Shown here in pieces: positions 44,457 through 53,514 of a DNA stretch of 64,000 nt. Under the pieces are notes generated by a model, which saw only the letters and a list, made by a program, of their open reading frames with translations, was not told the origin of the DNA and searched no databases. Every line of letters starts with the position of its first letter. The stretch's first letter is position 1. The stretch comes from CAVQCA01 sp963763115. Lineage in GTDB: Bacteria > Pseudomonadota > Gammaproteobacteria > UBA9214. The stretch covers positions 1 to 64,000 of the forward strand of contig CAVXNM010000093.1 of NCBI GenBank assembly GCA_963763115.1. Direction: 5' to 3'. A program made the position numbers and the translations under genes.

Positions 44457-45311
44457 CTAGTTCTTGTCCTGATCAGGATCAATGCGATCGAGTTCGGCAT
44501 CCATCTCGGATTCGGTCATTGGTTTATACCCGTCCGCGCCACCGCCGTCCGGCATATTCCCTTTTTTCGACATAAACCAGTCTGAGAAAAACAGTCCAAG
44601 CTCGAACAGCATCCACACTGGCACAGCGAGCAATGTCTGTGAAATGACATCCGGCGGCGTCAGCACTCCACCGACAATAAACGCAGCGACGATGATATAG
44701 GGACGTTTCTTACGCAGACTGTCCTGTGTCACCATCCCGGTCCACACGAGCAGAACCGTCACTACCGGCACCTCAAACGCCGCGCCGAAGGCAAAGAACA
44801 GCGTGAGGACAAAATCCAGGTAACGGCTGATATCGGTCATAACCGACACGCCTGCCGGTGCGGTGCTGGTAAAAAACGCGAATACCAGCGGGAAAACGAC
44901 AAAATAGGCAAACACCGCTCCGGTGTAAAAAAGCACGGTACTTGACGCCAGCAGCGGCAGAACGAGGCGGCGTTCATGCTGGTACAGCCCTGGCGCAATA
45001 AAGGCCCATAGCTGGTAGAGCACATACGGCATGGAGATGAACAGGGCCAGCACTAGCGTCAGCTTGAACGGGATCAGGAAAGGAGAGGCAACCTCAATAG
45101 CGATCATGCTGCTCCCTTCCGGGAGATGCGCTGTCAACGGACCGGACAGACTGGTAAACAGAATATTCGAAAATGGCATCAACGCAAGCGTGATAACAGC
45201 AACCGCAAGCACGATGCGTAGCAGTCGATCGCGCAACTCGATCAGGTGAGTGATAAACGGCTGTTCGCCTTCGTCGGGGGACGAGGGTTCTTGCTTACTG
45301 TTTGTTGTCAT
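44457..45311 (-). CDS. tatC: Twin-arginine translocase subunit TatC
   Basis: The 284-residue polytopic protein starts MTTNSKQEPSSPDEGEQPFI and continues THLIELRDRLLRIVLAVAV, the conserved TatC N-terminus. It has six helices with the motifs SPFLIPFKLTLVLALFISMP, YVLYQLWAFIAPGLYQHERR, FAFGAAFEVPVVTVLLVWTG and GVLTPPDVISQTLLAVPVWM. It recognises the twin-arginine signal peptide and transports folded proteins. It overlaps the tatB stop by 17 bases. Its long acidic C-tail (EMDAELDRIDPDQDKN) is typical of gammaproteobacteria. Confidence 0.97.
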   Translation of the reverse strand: MTTNSKQEPSSPDEGEQPFITHLIELRDRLLRIVLAVAVITLALMPFSNILFTSLSGPLTAHLPEGSSMIAIEVASPFLIPFKLTLVLALFISMPYVLYQLWAFIAPGLYQHERRLVLPLLASSTVLFYTGAVFAYFVVFPLVFAFFTSTAPAGVSVMTDISRYLDFVLTLFFAFGAAFEVPVVTVLLVWTGMVTQDSLRKKRPYIIVAAFIVGGVLTPPDVISQTLLAVPVWMLFELGLFFSDWFMSKKGNMPDGGGADGYKPMTESEMDAELDRIDPDQDKN

Positions 45312-45651
45312 CCATCACATCACGGTGAGCTGTTTCTGCAGAATCCGCCGTCTTTTTGACTTCATTCTGTGGCGATGCCTCTCCCGCTTTCTTCCTGGAG
45401 GGCTTAATTGTGCTTGCCTCCTCGATGATTTCCTCGAGTTCCGGCATCTCTGCCTGCCGTGACAGGGTTTTCCTGAGTTCCTCGGCAGCAAGTTCATGAT
45501 CGATTTCCGCCTTCACGGATGCGACAAACCCCCGAATCTTGCCGATCCACAAACCGGTAGAGCGAGCAAGCCGCGGCAAGCGCTCCGGGCCCACCACGAT
45601 CAGCGCGATCACCATGATCAGTACGATCTCCGAAAAGCCGATATCGAACAT
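45295..45651 (-). CDS. tatB: Twin-arginine translocase subunit TatB
   Basis: The N-terminus MFDIGFSEIVLIMVIALIVV followed by GPERLPRLARSTGLWIGKIR is the TatB signature helix and amphipathic helix (GPERLP). The Lys/Glu-rich C-terminal region is variable, as usual. The 118-residue protein partners TatC in signal-peptide recognition. It lies between tatA and tatC in one operon. Confidence 0.96.
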   Translation of the reverse strand: MFDIGFSEIVLIMVIALIVVGPERLPRLARSTGLWIGKIRGFVASVKAEIDHELAAEELRKTLSRQAEMPELEEIIEEASTIKPSRKKAGEASPQNEVKKTADSAETAHRDVMDDNKQ

Positions 45652-45687
45652 ATACAGCCCGTCTGACTGATCAAGCTCGAATCAGTC

Positions 45688-45918
45688 TCACACCTTGTCC
45701 TTGTCGCGTCCGGTGACCTCGCCGTCAATCACCCGTCCACCTTCCTTGCTATCGAGTTTCTTGTCGACCTGCCCTTCTTCCTCGCCTTCATGCATGGCGT
45801 GCTTGAAACCCTTGATCGCCTTGCCCAGGTCCGATCCGATAGCGCCCAGACGCTTGGTGCCGAAGAGCACGATCACAATGACCAGGATGATTAACAATTG
45901 CCAGATACTGATACCCAT
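45688..45918 (-). CDS. tatA: Twin-arginine translocase subunit TatA
   Basis: A ribosome-binding site (CAGGAGTAGGAACT) fixes the start at ATG 45918. The protein begins MGISIWQLLIILVIVIVLFG followed by TKRLGAIGSDLGKAIKGFKH, the TatA membrane helix and amphipathic helix. The acidic tail (EGEEEGQVDKKLDSKEGG) is variable. At 76 residues it forms the protein-conducting oligomer. It follows hisE, so the tat genes are probably co-transcribed with the his operon. Confidence 0.96.
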   Translation of the reverse strand: MGISIWQLLIILVIVIVLFGTKRLGAIGSDLGKAIKGFKHAMHEGEEEGQVDKKLDSKEGGRVIDGEVTGRDKDKV

Positions 45919-45951
45919 AGTTCCTACTCCTGACCTGCCGGTCGATACCAC

Positions 45952-46293
45952 TCATGTGTCTGAATCACCAGCGCGCCATTTGTCGCGCGCCGCCTTCTCT
46001 TCAAGGCCGGAAAGCCCGAAACGCCGGCTCAACTCTGCCAGCACGTCCGCCGGACCCAGATCCCGCGCCGCCAGCATCACCAGTGTATGAAACCACAAGT
46101 CGGCAGTCTCACTCACCAGTCGTACATCGTCTTCACCCTTAGCGGCAAGTATCGTTTCGGTTGCCTCTTCCCCTACTTTCCTCAGGATGGCATCCAGTCC
46201 CTTGTCGTAGAGACTGGCCACATACGAGCGCTGCGGGTCGGCGACTTTGCGCTGTTCGATCACCTCAGCCAGCTTTTCCAGCGTTGTATTCAT
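45952..46293 (-). CDS. hisE: Phosphoribosyl-ATP pyrophosphatase HisE
   Basis: The start MNTTLEKLAEVIEQRKVADP is followed by QRSYVASLYDKGLDAILRKV and GEEATETILAAKGED, which is the helical HisE fold with its acidic metal-binding residues. HisE removes pyrophosphate from phosphoribosyl-ATP in histidine synthesis. It is separate from HisI here, whereas in enterics the two are fused. The stop of hisI overlaps the preceding codons closely. Confidence 0.96.
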   Translation of the reverse strand: MNTTLEKLAEVIEQRKVADPQRSYVASLYDKGLDAILRKVGEEATETILAAKGEDDVRLVSETADLWFHTLVMLAARDLGPADVLAELSRRFGLSGLEEKAARDKWRAGDSDT

Positions 46294-46294
46294 G

Positions 46295-46708
46295 TCAGCT
46301 GTCCGGTGACTGGTCAGGGGGTTTGCTGTATACGGCATCCGGATCCTTCAACACCGGCTCTACCGTGACCCAGCGGTCATCCTCCAGACGCTGGAAAAAA
46401 CAGCTCCGACGCCCGGTATGGCAGGCAATCCCGCCACGTTGCTGCACCTGCAGCATCACCACATCATTGTCACAATCCAGGCGAATCTCCCTGACCAGCT
46501 GTTCATGCCCGGATTCCTCGCCCTTGCGCCACAGCTTGCGTCTTGACCTCGACCAGTACACAGCCCTGCCTTCCCTGGCAGTCAGGTCCAGGGCCTCGCG
46601 GTTCATCCAGGCGACCATCAGAATGGTACCGTCCTGCGCGTCCTGGGCGATCGCCGGAACCAGCCCCTCATCAGTCCATTTGACCATATTAAGCCAGTCA
46701 TTGCCCAT
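46295..46708 (-). CDS. hisI: Phosphoribosyl-AMP cyclohydrolase HisI
   Basis: The start MGNDWLNMVKWTDEGLVPAI is followed by MVAWMNREALDLTAREGRAV, then YWSRSRRKLWRKGEESGHEQ, DCDNDVVMLQVQQRGGIACH and TGRRSCFF. The DxDxD-like and Cys residues forming the zinc and magnesium sites are all present. It opens the purine ring of phosphoribosyl-AMP. It is a stand-alone single-domain form of 137 residues. Confidence 0.96.
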   Translation of the reverse strand: MGNDWLNMVKWTDEGLVPAIAQDAQDGTILMVAWMNREALDLTAREGRAVYWSRSRRKLWRKGEESGHEQLVREIRLDCDNDVVMLQVQQRGGIACHTGRRSCFFQRLEDDRWVTVEPVLKDPDAVYSKPPDQSPDS

Positions 46709-46755
46709 ATGTCGTCTCATCAGTCACATCACCAATTCGGGAATCGGCACAGGGC

Positions 46756-47541
46756 TTAGCCGTGCCCCTGAATTCTCACCTCGATACCCCGCTCCGCCAT
46801 GTACCGCTTGGCATCTCCGATGGAATACTCACCGAAGTGGAATATGCTCGCTGCCAGCACGGCATCCGCTCCGCCCTCGAGAATTCCGTCAACCAGATGA
46901 TCGAGATTTCCCACTCCTCCGGAGGCGATCACCGGGACATCCACCGCATCACTGATGGTACGTGTCAGGGCGAGATCAAATCCGTCACGCGTGCCGTCGC
47001 GGTCCATGCTGGTCAGCAGAATCTCACCCGCACCGTACTCCACCATGCGCCGTGCCCATTCAACGGCGTCGATACCGGTGGGCTTGCGGCCACCGTGGGT
47101 GTAGATTTCCCAGCGCAGCGGCTCACCCGCGGCGCTTGCCTGTTTGGCGTCGATCGCCACAACGATGCACTGGGATCCGAACCGTTCGGCGGCCTCCCGC
47201 ACGAACTCCGGATTGAATACCGCGGCGGTGTTGATGCCCACCTTGTCAGCGCCGGCATTCAGCATACGCCGGATATCCGCGACTTCGCGGATGCCACCGC
47301 CCACCGTGAGCGGAATGAAAACCTCGCCGGCAACCTGTTCAACCACGTGGACCATGGTCTCGCGCTGGTCCGAACTGGCCGTAATATCAAGAAAGGTGAT
47401 TTCATCGGCTCCCTGCTCATCATAGCGACGCGCCACTTCCACCGGATCGCCGGCATCGCGGATGTCGATAAACTGCACGCCCTTGACCACGCGTCCGCCA
47501 TCGACGTCCAGACAGGGAATAATGCGTTTCGCGAGGCCCAT
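46756..47541 (-). CDS. hisF: Imidazole glycerol phosphate synthase subunit HisF
   Basis: The (beta/alpha)8 barrel begins MGLAKRIIPCLDVDGGRVVK, with the catalytic Asp in IPCLDVD. Other motifs are LTVGGGIREVADIRRMLNAG, then GADKVGINTAAVFNP, CIVVAIDAKQ (second catalytic Asp) and ILLTSMDRDGTRDGFDL, PVIASGGVGNLDH. It makes imidazole glycerol phosphate and AICAR using ammonia from HisH. It is 261 residues and complete. Confidence 0.97.
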   Translation of the reverse strand: MGLAKRIIPCLDVDGGRVVKGVQFIDIRDAGDPVEVARRYDEQGADEITFLDITASSDQRETMVHVVEQVAGEVFIPLTVGGGIREVADIRRMLNAGADKVGINTAAVFNPEFVREAAERFGSQCIVVAIDAKQASAAGEPLRWEIYTHGGRKPTGIDAVEWARRMVEYGAGEILLTSMDRDGTRDGFDLALTRTISDAVDVPVIASGGVGNLDHLVDGILEGGADAVLAASIFHFGEYSIGDAKRYMAERGIEVRIQGHG

Positions 47542-47553
47542 TCCGGTTTACCG

Positions 47554-48300
47554 TTACTCCTGCATCGCGCAGAGTTCGTCCGCCAGCTTCTGTGCGGCAG
47601 CCAGGTCCAGCGCGCCCTCGTAAAGCGCGCGCCCTGTGATTGCTCCTATGATGCCTTCATCGGAAACCGCGCACAGGGCGCGAATGTCATCCATGTTGGT
47701 GATCCCGCCCGATGCAATCACCGGGATGGTTATGGATTGCGCCAGCCTGACCGTGGAATCCACGTTGAGCCCGGTCATCATGCCGTCACGCCCAATATCC
47801 GTGAATACGATGGCCTCGACGCCATCCTGTTCAAAACGCCGCGCCATATCGATGGCCGAGTGATGCGACAGTTTGGACCAACCGTCAATGGCAATCCTGC
47901 CTTCCCTGGCGTCAAGCCCGACCAGAATGTGGCCGGGAAATTCCAGACACAAATCATTGATAAAGTGCGGCGTGCTGACTGCTTTGGTGCCGATGATGGT
48001 GTACTGCACGCCGGCCTCAAGATAGGCCGCAACGGTATCCTCATCCCGTATACCTCCGCCAACCTGAATCGGCAGATCCGGAAAGGCCTCCACTACCGCC
48101 TTGATGACACCCGCATTCACCGGTTTACCGGCAAATGCGCCATTCAGATCGACCATATGCAGGCGGCGCGCGCCGGCATCCACCCAGCGCTGTGCCACTT
48201 CCACCGGATCATCACCGAAAACGGTTTCATCCTCCATTCTACCCTGCCGCAGACGGACGCATTTACCATCTTTGAGATCGATAGCGGGTATCACTAGCAT
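47554..48300 (-). CDS. hisA: ProFAR isomerase HisA
   Basis: The barrel starts MLVIPAIDLKDGKCVRLRQG (catalytic Asp8) and has VDLNGAFAGKPVN, IQVGGGIRDEDTVAAYLEAG, ARRFEQDGVEAIVFTDIGRD (second Asp) and PVIASGGITNMDDIRALC. It performs the Amadori rearrangement of ProFAR. It is 248 residues, 12 bases upstream of hisF and 3 bases after hisH. Confidence 0.97.
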   Translation of the reverse strand: MLVIPAIDLKDGKCVRLRQGRMEDETVFGDDPVEVAQRWVDAGARRLHMVDLNGAFAGKPVNAGVIKAVVEAFPDLPIQVGGGIRDEDTVAAYLEAGVQYTIIGTKAVSTPHFINDLCLEFPGHILVGLDAREGRIAIDGWSKLSHHSAIDMARRFEQDGVEAIVFTDIGRDGMMTGLNVDSTVRLAQSITIPVIASGGITNMDDIRALCAVSDEGIIGAITGRALYEGALDLAAAQKLADELCAMQE

Positions 48301-48303
48301 GAT

Positions 48304-48948
48304 TCAAGATTCTCCATCCCAACCGACAAAATTGGACAGCAGACCCAGCCCGGAATGCTGGCTTTTTTCCGGGTGGAACTGCACGGCAAACACATTGTCC
48401 TGCGAAATTACCGACGCAAAGTCGATCCCGTAGGGCGTAATCGCGGCAACGGAGGCATCCTTCTCCGGAATCGTGTAGTAACTGTGGACAAAGTAAAAAC
48501 GACTGCCATCAGGTATGTTCCGCCATAAGGGATGTGTTCGGCCTTGCATCACCTGATTCCATCCCATGTGGGGAATCTTGAGCCGCCTGCCATCAAACGC
48601 CTTCATATCCGTCGCGAACCGGGCAACACATCCCGGTATAATCCCCAGACAGTTGATGCCCTGGTTCTCCTCACTGCTATCGAGCAGGGCCTGCATGCCG
48701 AGACACACGCCCAGCAGGGGTTTCGAGCGGGCCGCCTCCAGCACCACCTGATCAAGACCTGATGCCTGCAGTTCAGCCATGCAGTCGCGTATCGCACCCA
48801 CGCCGGGAAATACCACGCGATCCGCCGCAAGGATGTCGGCACGACGGCTGCTCACCACGACACGGTCCTTACCCGCAACGTGTTCCATTGCCTTGGCAAT
48901 GGAGTGCAGGTTCCCCATGCCGTAGTCGATTATTGCGATGTAGGCCAT
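48304..48948 (-). CDS. hisH: Imidazole glycerol phosphate synthase glutaminase HisH
   Basis: This class I glutamine amidotransferase has the nucleophile elbow PLLGVCLGMQALLDSSEE (Cys), the oxyanion strand (VVFPGVGAIRDCM) and the catalytic His/Glu in VFAVQFHPEKSQHSGLGLL. HxYYTIP-type text (VHSYYTIPE) is also present. It supplies ammonia to HisF. It is 214 residues and complete. Confidence 0.97.
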   Translation of the reverse strand: MAYIAIIDYGMGNLHSIAKAMEHVAGKDRVVVSSRRADILAADRVVFPGVGAIRDCMAELQASGLDQVVLEAARSKPLLGVCLGMQALLDSSEENQGINCLGIIPGCVARFATDMKAFDGRRLKIPHMGWNQVMQGRTHPLWRNIPDGSRFYFVHSYYTIPEKDASVAAITPYGIDFASVISQDNVFAVQFHPEKSQHSGLGLLSNFVGWDGES

Positions 48949-49003
48949 GATTCTACAGGCGGGCAGCGTGGCAGGCTTCGGTCACCCGGGGGAGAAGGAA
49001 TGC

Positions 49004-49597
49004 TCAAAGGCTCCCTTTGGTTGAAGGAAGTTTTCCGCCCATGGCGGGATCCGCTTCCAGCGCCATGCGCATGGCTCGCCCGAATGCCTTGAACATTGTT
49101 TCGGCAATATGATGCGAGTTGTCGCCCCTGAGGCAATCGACATGCAGGGTGACATGGGCATGGTTGACGAAACCCTGGAAAAATTCGTGGAAAAGATCAA
49201 CATCAAAATCACCAACCCGCGCACGCGGATATTCAACATGATACTCAAGACCCGGTCGGCCGGAAAAATCTATCACCACACGTGAAAGGGCCTCATCGAG
49301 AGGCACATAGGCATGACCGTAGCGCCTGATCCCGCGTTTGTCACTTAGCGCTTTTGCCAATGCCTGACCGAAGGTGATACCGATATCCTCGACGGTATGA
49401 TGAGCATCGATGAGCAGATCGCCGGTTGCCTTGATTTCGATATCCAGCATCCCGTGACGCGCCACCTGATCCAGCATGTGTTCCAGAAATGGCAACCCGG
49501 TTTCAAACGAGGCATTACCCTGACCATCCAGGTTCACGAATACCCTGATTTGCGTCTCGAGAGTTTCCCGGCTGACTGCTGCCTCGCGTTGCGACAT
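49004..49597 (-). CDS. hisB: Imidazoleglycerol-phosphate dehydratase HisB (single-domain)
   Basis: The start MSQREAAVSRETLETQIRVF is followed by LPFLEHMLDQVARHGMLDIE, then LIDAHHTVEDIGITFGQALA, FFQGFVNHAHVTLHV and DNSHHIAETMFKAFGRAMRM. The two HxxxH/DxHH metal-binding motifs are intact. It has no N-terminal phosphatase domain, unlike the enteric bifunctional HisB. It heads the visible his operon. The 140-base gap upstream may hold the promoter. Confidence 0.97.
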   Translation of the reverse strand: MSQREAAVSRETLETQIRVFVNLDGQGNASFETGLPFLEHMLDQVARHGMLDIEIKATGDLLIDAHHTVEDIGITFGQALAKALSDKRGIRRYGHAYVPLDEALSRVVIDFSGRPGLEYHVEYPRARVGDFDVDLFHEFFQGFVNHAHVTLHVDCLRGDNSHHIAETMFKAFGRAMRMALEADPAMGGKLPSTKGSL

Positions 49598-49741
49598 GAT
49601 GGCTGGCCTGACCCTGCAAATATCCTGAAAAATCTTCCCTGTATGCAATCGTAGCTAAAAACGGCACGGGAGAGAACCATTTACATCAAATCCTCCGGGT
49701 TAATAGCCTTACCACGCCGCACATAAAACCTGAAAACAGGC

Positions 49742-50191
49742 TCAAGCCGCCGGCATAGACTCCAGCCAGAAAGTTGCCGGACCCTCGTTGACGAGGGCAA
49801 CCAGCATATCAGCCGCGAAGCGGCCGTAACCGGTCGGTGCATGCAGCCTGCAGGCGCTGGCCACCATACAGTCGAACAATCTCTTGCCTTCCGCCGGTTC
49901 TGCGGCCGCTGTGAAACTGGGTCGTAATCCGTTTTTTGTATCCGCCGCGAGGGTAAATTGTGGCACCAGAAGCAATCCGCCACCGGTTTGTCTCAGGCAG
50001 AGATTCATCCTGCCCTGTGCATCAGGGAAAATCCGGTAACCGAGCACACGGCCCAGCAATCGTGTCGCCTCGCGTTCCGTGTCGCCTTTCTGCACACCGA
50101 CCAGGACCAGCAGCCCTGCTCCGATGGCGGCAATCACCTCACCTTCAACGGTCACACTGGCCGATTGCACACGCTGCAGCAATCCAATCAT
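49742..50191 (-). CDS. dtd: D-aminoacyl-tRNA deacylase Dtd
   Basis: The start MIGLLQRVQSASVTVEGEVI is followed by GAGLLVLVGVQKGDT, then LVPQFTLAADT (S/P-QFTL motif) and NEGPATFWLES (the N-x-G-P-x-T motif). These two loops form the active site that hydrolyses D-aminoacyl-tRNA. The ATG overlaps the iminopeptidase stop as ATGA, indicating translational coupling. It is 149 residues and complete. Confidence 0.95.
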   Translation of the reverse strand: MIGLLQRVQSASVTVEGEVIAAIGAGLLVLVGVQKGDTEREATRLLGRVLGYRIFPDAQGRMNLCLRQTGGGLLLVPQFTLAADTKNGLRPSFTAAAEPAEGKRLFDCMVASACRLHAPTGYGRFAADMLVALVNEGPATFWLESMPAA

Positions 50192-51138
50192 CCGAAGCGC
50201 AGGGCAAACTGGCCTGTCGCGGTGACGAGAGCGTCCATGATCCCCTCCTCCGTGGCGGAATGACCGGCATCCGGAATGATCTGCAGGCGCGCCTGGGGCC
50301 ACGCCTTGTGCAGGGCCCAGGCCTGTTCTATGGGGCACACCAGGTCATAACGACCATGAACGATAACGCCCGGGATGCCGTGCAGGCGTGTGGCGTCCCG
50401 CAGAATCTGGTCGAGCTCAAGAAAACTGTCATGCATGAAATAATGGCATTCGATGCGCGCCAGACTCAGCGCGGTAAACGGATTGCTGAAATACCCGACT
50501 ACAGAGGCTCTCGGCAACAGGGTGGAGGCGCGCCCCTCCCACATGGCCCAGGCCTTGGCTGCGGCCATCCGCGCAAGCTCGTCATCGCCCGTCAGGCGAC
50601 GATAAAAGGCCTCGACCAGGCGGTCATGTTCCGCAACGGGGATCGGCTGCAGGTAATCCTGCCAGTAATCCGGCAGCAGACAGGAAGCGCCCTCCTGGTA
50701 GAACCAGTGAATGTCTCCTGGACGACACAAAAAAATGCCGCGCAGAATCAGCCCAAGTACTCGCGATGGATGGGTCTCGGCATAAACCAGCCCCAGAGTC
50801 GAGCCCCAGGAGCCGCCAAAAACAACCCAGCGGTCTATGCCCAGCATGCCCCGGATGGTTTCCATATCCATCACCAGCGCCTGGGTGTTGTTGCCGGTGA
50901 GCCCGGCATGAGGAAGCGAGCGCCCGCAACCCCGCTGGTCGAACAGAATGATGCGGTAGATGTCCGGATTGAAGAACCGGCGGTGATAGGTTTCACAACC
51001 TGCGCCGGGCCCCCCATGCACGAACACCACCGGCAGACCATCGGGGCGGCCGCATTCTTCAACATACAGGGTGTGCCCCAGGGATACGGCAACTGAATGC
51101 GTGCGGAAAGGCTCGATTGGCGGAAAAAGTCGGTTCAT
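50188..51138 (-). CDS. pip: Prolyl iminopeptidase (alpha/beta hydrolase)
   Basis: The N-terminus is MNRLFPPIEPFRTHSVAVSL, typical of Pip. Motifs are VFVHGGPGAGCETYHRRFFN (oxyanion hole), FDQRGCGRSLPHA, VVFGGSWGSTLGLVYAETHP (nucleophile Ser), GRYDLVCP (Asp) and IIPDAGHSATEEG (His). It removes N-terminal proline from peptides in the cytoplasm. It is about 316 residues and coupled to dtd. Confidence 0.95.
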   Translation of the reverse strand: MNRLFPPIEPFRTHSVAVSLGHTLYVEECGRPDGLPVVFVHGGPGAGCETYHRRFFNPDIYRIILFDQRGCGRSLPHAGLTGNNTQALVMDMETIRGMLGIDRWVVFGGSWGSTLGLVYAETHPSRVLGLILRGIFLCRPGDIHWFYQEGASCLLPDYWQDYLQPIPVAEHDRLVEAFYRRLTGDDELARMAAAKAWAMWEGRASTLLPRASVVGYFSNPFTALSLARIECHYFMHDSFLELDQILRDATRLHGIPGVIVHGRYDLVCPIEQAWALHKAWPQARLQIIPDAGHSATEEGIMDALVTATGQFALRFG

Positions 51139-51269
51139 ATGCAGCAAGACTAATGGAAAGTAATCGGCATAAAAAACCAGGGGTGTGCAGAGTGCACGCC
51201 CCTGGTTTCCATAACCACTGGTTGTCCGGACTTCCAGGCAATGGTGCTGCGACCACTACCTGGTATCGA

Positions 51270-51887
51270 TCAAATAAACAGACAAACGTCGGATTTCTGC
51301 GCCACCGGCAGAAATGATGTCGCCCCAACGTAATCGGTCACTTCGGGTATAAACTCGCTGTTGTCAAACCCGAAAACGTCGACGGTCATCTGGCAGGCCA
51401 CCATCTTGACCTCGGCCTCGAGGCACAATTCACGCAGCTCCTCGATACTGGCCACACCCTTGTTCTTGAATGTCTTCTTCATCAAACCGGTAGCGACCTT
51501 TTCAAACCCGGGGATTCCCGCCATGATCAGGTTCGGCATGGGCCATTCGATATCCTGAAACCACTTCGGACCGAACGGCATTTTCATCGGCATGGCCGGA
51601 TTACCCAACGGGCTGACCTGGGCGGGTATTTCCTTTTTCAGCAGCAGCAAGCCGTAAAACGTGAAGAAGATCTCAACGTCCCAGCCAAGCGCTGCGGCAG
51701 TGGATGCCAGAATGAAGGGAGGATAGGCCCAGTCAAGCGTGCCCTTGGTTGCGATGATCGACATCGATGGTGTCCTGGCCGCGTCAATCTTTTCCAGCTT
51801 CTTGGGTAAAAGCTCATCCAGCTTCTTGTCCAGCCACGCATCCAGTTGCGCATTGCCCTGTACTTCATCAGCAATCGTTGACATCGA
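51270..51887 (-). CDS. DsrE2-type (DsrE/DsrF-like) sulfur-transfer protein
   Basis: A ribosome-binding site (TTAGGAGAAAATCG) fixes the start MSTIADEVQGNAQLDAWLDK. The core reads MSIIATKGTLDWAYPPFILA, then STAAALGWDVEIFFTFYGLL, PNLIMAGIPGFEKVATGLMK and LREL CLEAEVKMVACQ-type sequence with a conserved Cys (MVACQMTVDVFGF). These DsrE2 proteins occur in sulfur oxidisers beside rhodanese and TusA and pass sulfane sulfur. The rhodanese gene lies 200 bases upstream. Confidence 0.9.
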   Translation of the reverse strand, partial: SMSTIADEVQGNAQLDAWLDKKLDELLPKKLEKIDAARTPSMSIIATKGTLDWAYPPFILASTAAALGWDVEIFFTFYGLLLLKKEIPAQVSPLGNPAMPMKMPFGPKWFQDIEWPMPNLIMAGIPGFEKVATGLMKKTFKNKGVASIEELRELCLEAEVKMVACQMTVDVFGFDNSEFIPEVTDYVGATSFLPVAQKSDVCLFI

Positions 51888-52098
51888 TTTTCTCCTAAGT
51901 TGCGTGTCTCCGGAGCGGGTAACACTCCCGGCTTTAGAATTCACTGCCATAACTGTAGTTGCTACGACACGTTGACGTCATGCAATTCCAGCTGTTGCGG
52001 CTATGAGTGAGTCGTACGGATACACTGTATATTATAGCTTTAACTGAGCTATATGAGTTTTTTACTATATTCCTGTATTTTGTAGGGTCAATATGAGA

Positions 52099-52524
52099 TC
52101 AGCATTGCTCCCATGGCAGACCATGGAATCGCCAGCCCCCCGTAGTGCTTCGATGGTGCAACTCGTCGAGCTCGCCCTCGAACCCCTCAGCTACATTATA
52201 CACTTCCTTAAATCCGCTATCTATCAATAACTTGCCTGCCTCAAGGGAGCGCTTTCCACTCCGACATATGAGCAGCACCGGAGCATCGCTGCGATGCTCT
52301 TCCACCCCGATTCCACCCAGCATGACCTTGCGTACCTCGGTCAGAAAATGCGGGTTGACTACCCAGTCCGGTTCATCGATCCACGCCACATGCACACTGC
52401 CCCTGGGGTGCCCGACAAATAGATACTCCATACTGGAGCGCACATCGATCAACACAGCCCTGGGAGACTCCTCCAGTAATTCCCACGCCTGTGCCGGCGT
52501 AAGCGTCTTCACCTTATTGGCCAT
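52099..52524 (-). CDS. Rhodanese-domain sulfurtransferase
   Basis: The single rhodanese domain runs LTPAQAWELLEESPRAVLID, then VRSSMEYLFVGHPRGSVHVA and the active-site loop LLICRSGKRSLEAGKLLIDS (catalytic Cys, CRSGKRS). The C-terminus is VYNVAEGFEGELDELHHRST. At 141 residues it is a typical cytosolic sulfane-sulfur carrier. It is read in the same direction as the DsrE2 gene that follows, suggesting joint sulfur trafficking. Confidence 0.92.
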   Translation of the reverse strand: MANKVKTLTPAQAWELLEESPRAVLIDVRSSMEYLFVGHPRGSVHVAWIDEPDWVVNPHFLTEVRKVMLGGIGVEEHRSDAPVLLICRSGKRSLEAGKLLIDSGFKEVYNVAEGFEGELDELHHRSTTGGWRFHGLPWEQC

Positions 52525-52674
52525 CGCCCCCCCTGTTCTCTTTCAAAAGCCAAACCCGGCATTCAACTGCATCCGAATCCATTTTCCACGGGAGCGGCAC
52601 AAAATAGCAATCGTCGATTCATTCCTCCCGCATACCGCTTGTCAGTCTTTGCCGGTCTTCGGTAGTGTGCATAC

Positions 52675-53400
52675 ATGAAAACCCGTCCGCCCAAGTCCCT
52701 GATGCGCCCGATTGGACGCGCCATCAGTGATTTCGAGATGATACGCGATGGCGACCGCATCCTGCTCGGCGTGTCCGGCGGCAAGGATTCACTGTCCTTG
52801 CTGCACCTTCTGCTGCACCTGCAGAAGTATTCCCCGGTAAGCTTTGAGTTGGGTGTCATCACGGTTGACCCCCAAGTGGAGGGTTTTGATCCCAGTCCAC
52901 TGCGGCCCTATTTCGAGTCCCTGTCGGTGCCCTGTTTCTACGAACAGCAGCCCCTGATGGAACGCGCCACGCACCATATGAAAAAAGACTCCTATTGCAG
53001 CTGGTGTGCGCGCATGAAACGCGGTGTCATGTATGCCGTTGCCCGCCGTCAACAATACAACGTACTGGCACTGGCCCAGCACCTCGATGACCTGGCGGAA
53101 AGCTTTCTGATGTCGGCATTCCACGCCGGGCAGCTTCGCACCATGAAAGCCCATTACCGGATTGACGCCGGGGACCTGCGTGTGATCCGGCCGCTCGTCT
53201 ACGTCAGGGAACGTCAGACACGGGCTTTTGCTGTTGCCATGAAACTGCCGGTAATAGGGGACAACTGCCCTGCCTGTTTCCGTATGCCGACGCAACGAGA
53301 GCACATGAAAAAACTGCTCTCCGGCGAAGAAGCGTCCAATAAACTGCTATTCAAGCGCATACTTTCAACAATAAAACCACTCATGAGCATAGATCAGTAG
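52675..53400 (+). CDS. ttcA: tRNA 2-thiocytidine synthetase TtcA
   Basis: The PP-loop ATPase motif is LLGVSGGKDSLSLLHLLLHL. An iron-sulfur cluster site follows: CSWCARMKRGVMYAVARRQQ (CxxC) and NCPACFRMP, the third Cys. AQHLDDLAESFLMSAFHAGQ is the conserved HxxDD segment. TtcA inserts sulfur at cytidine 32 of tRNAs. At 241 residues it lacks the longer ends of E. coli TtcA, as in several related proteins. It is divergent from the rhodanese gene, fitting a shared sulfur supply. Confidence 0.93.
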   Translation: MKTRPPKSLMRPIGRAISDFEMIRDGDRILLGVSGGKDSLSLLHLLLHLQKYSPVSFELGVITVDPQVEGFDPSPLRPYFESLSVPCFYEQQPLMERATHHMKKDSYCSWCARMKRGVMYAVARRQQYNVLALAQHLDDLAESFLMSAFHAGQLRTMKAHYRIDAGDLRVIRPLVYVRERQTRAFAVAMKLPVIGDNCPACFRMPTQREHMKKLLSGEEASNKLLFKRILSTIKPLMSIDQ

Positions 53401-53514
53401 GTATGATAAATGTAAAACCCACTCTATAGTTAAATAAATATTTATGTTGTTTATCATCAGGTATGAGTCAATTTATCTATTAATTGTGGGATATATATAC
53501 ATCAATAACCGGAA

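Noticed and set aside
46762..48297. Long plus-strand open frame of 511 codons.
   Set aside because: It is entirely antisense to hisF and hisA, which are certain; high-GC shadow frame.
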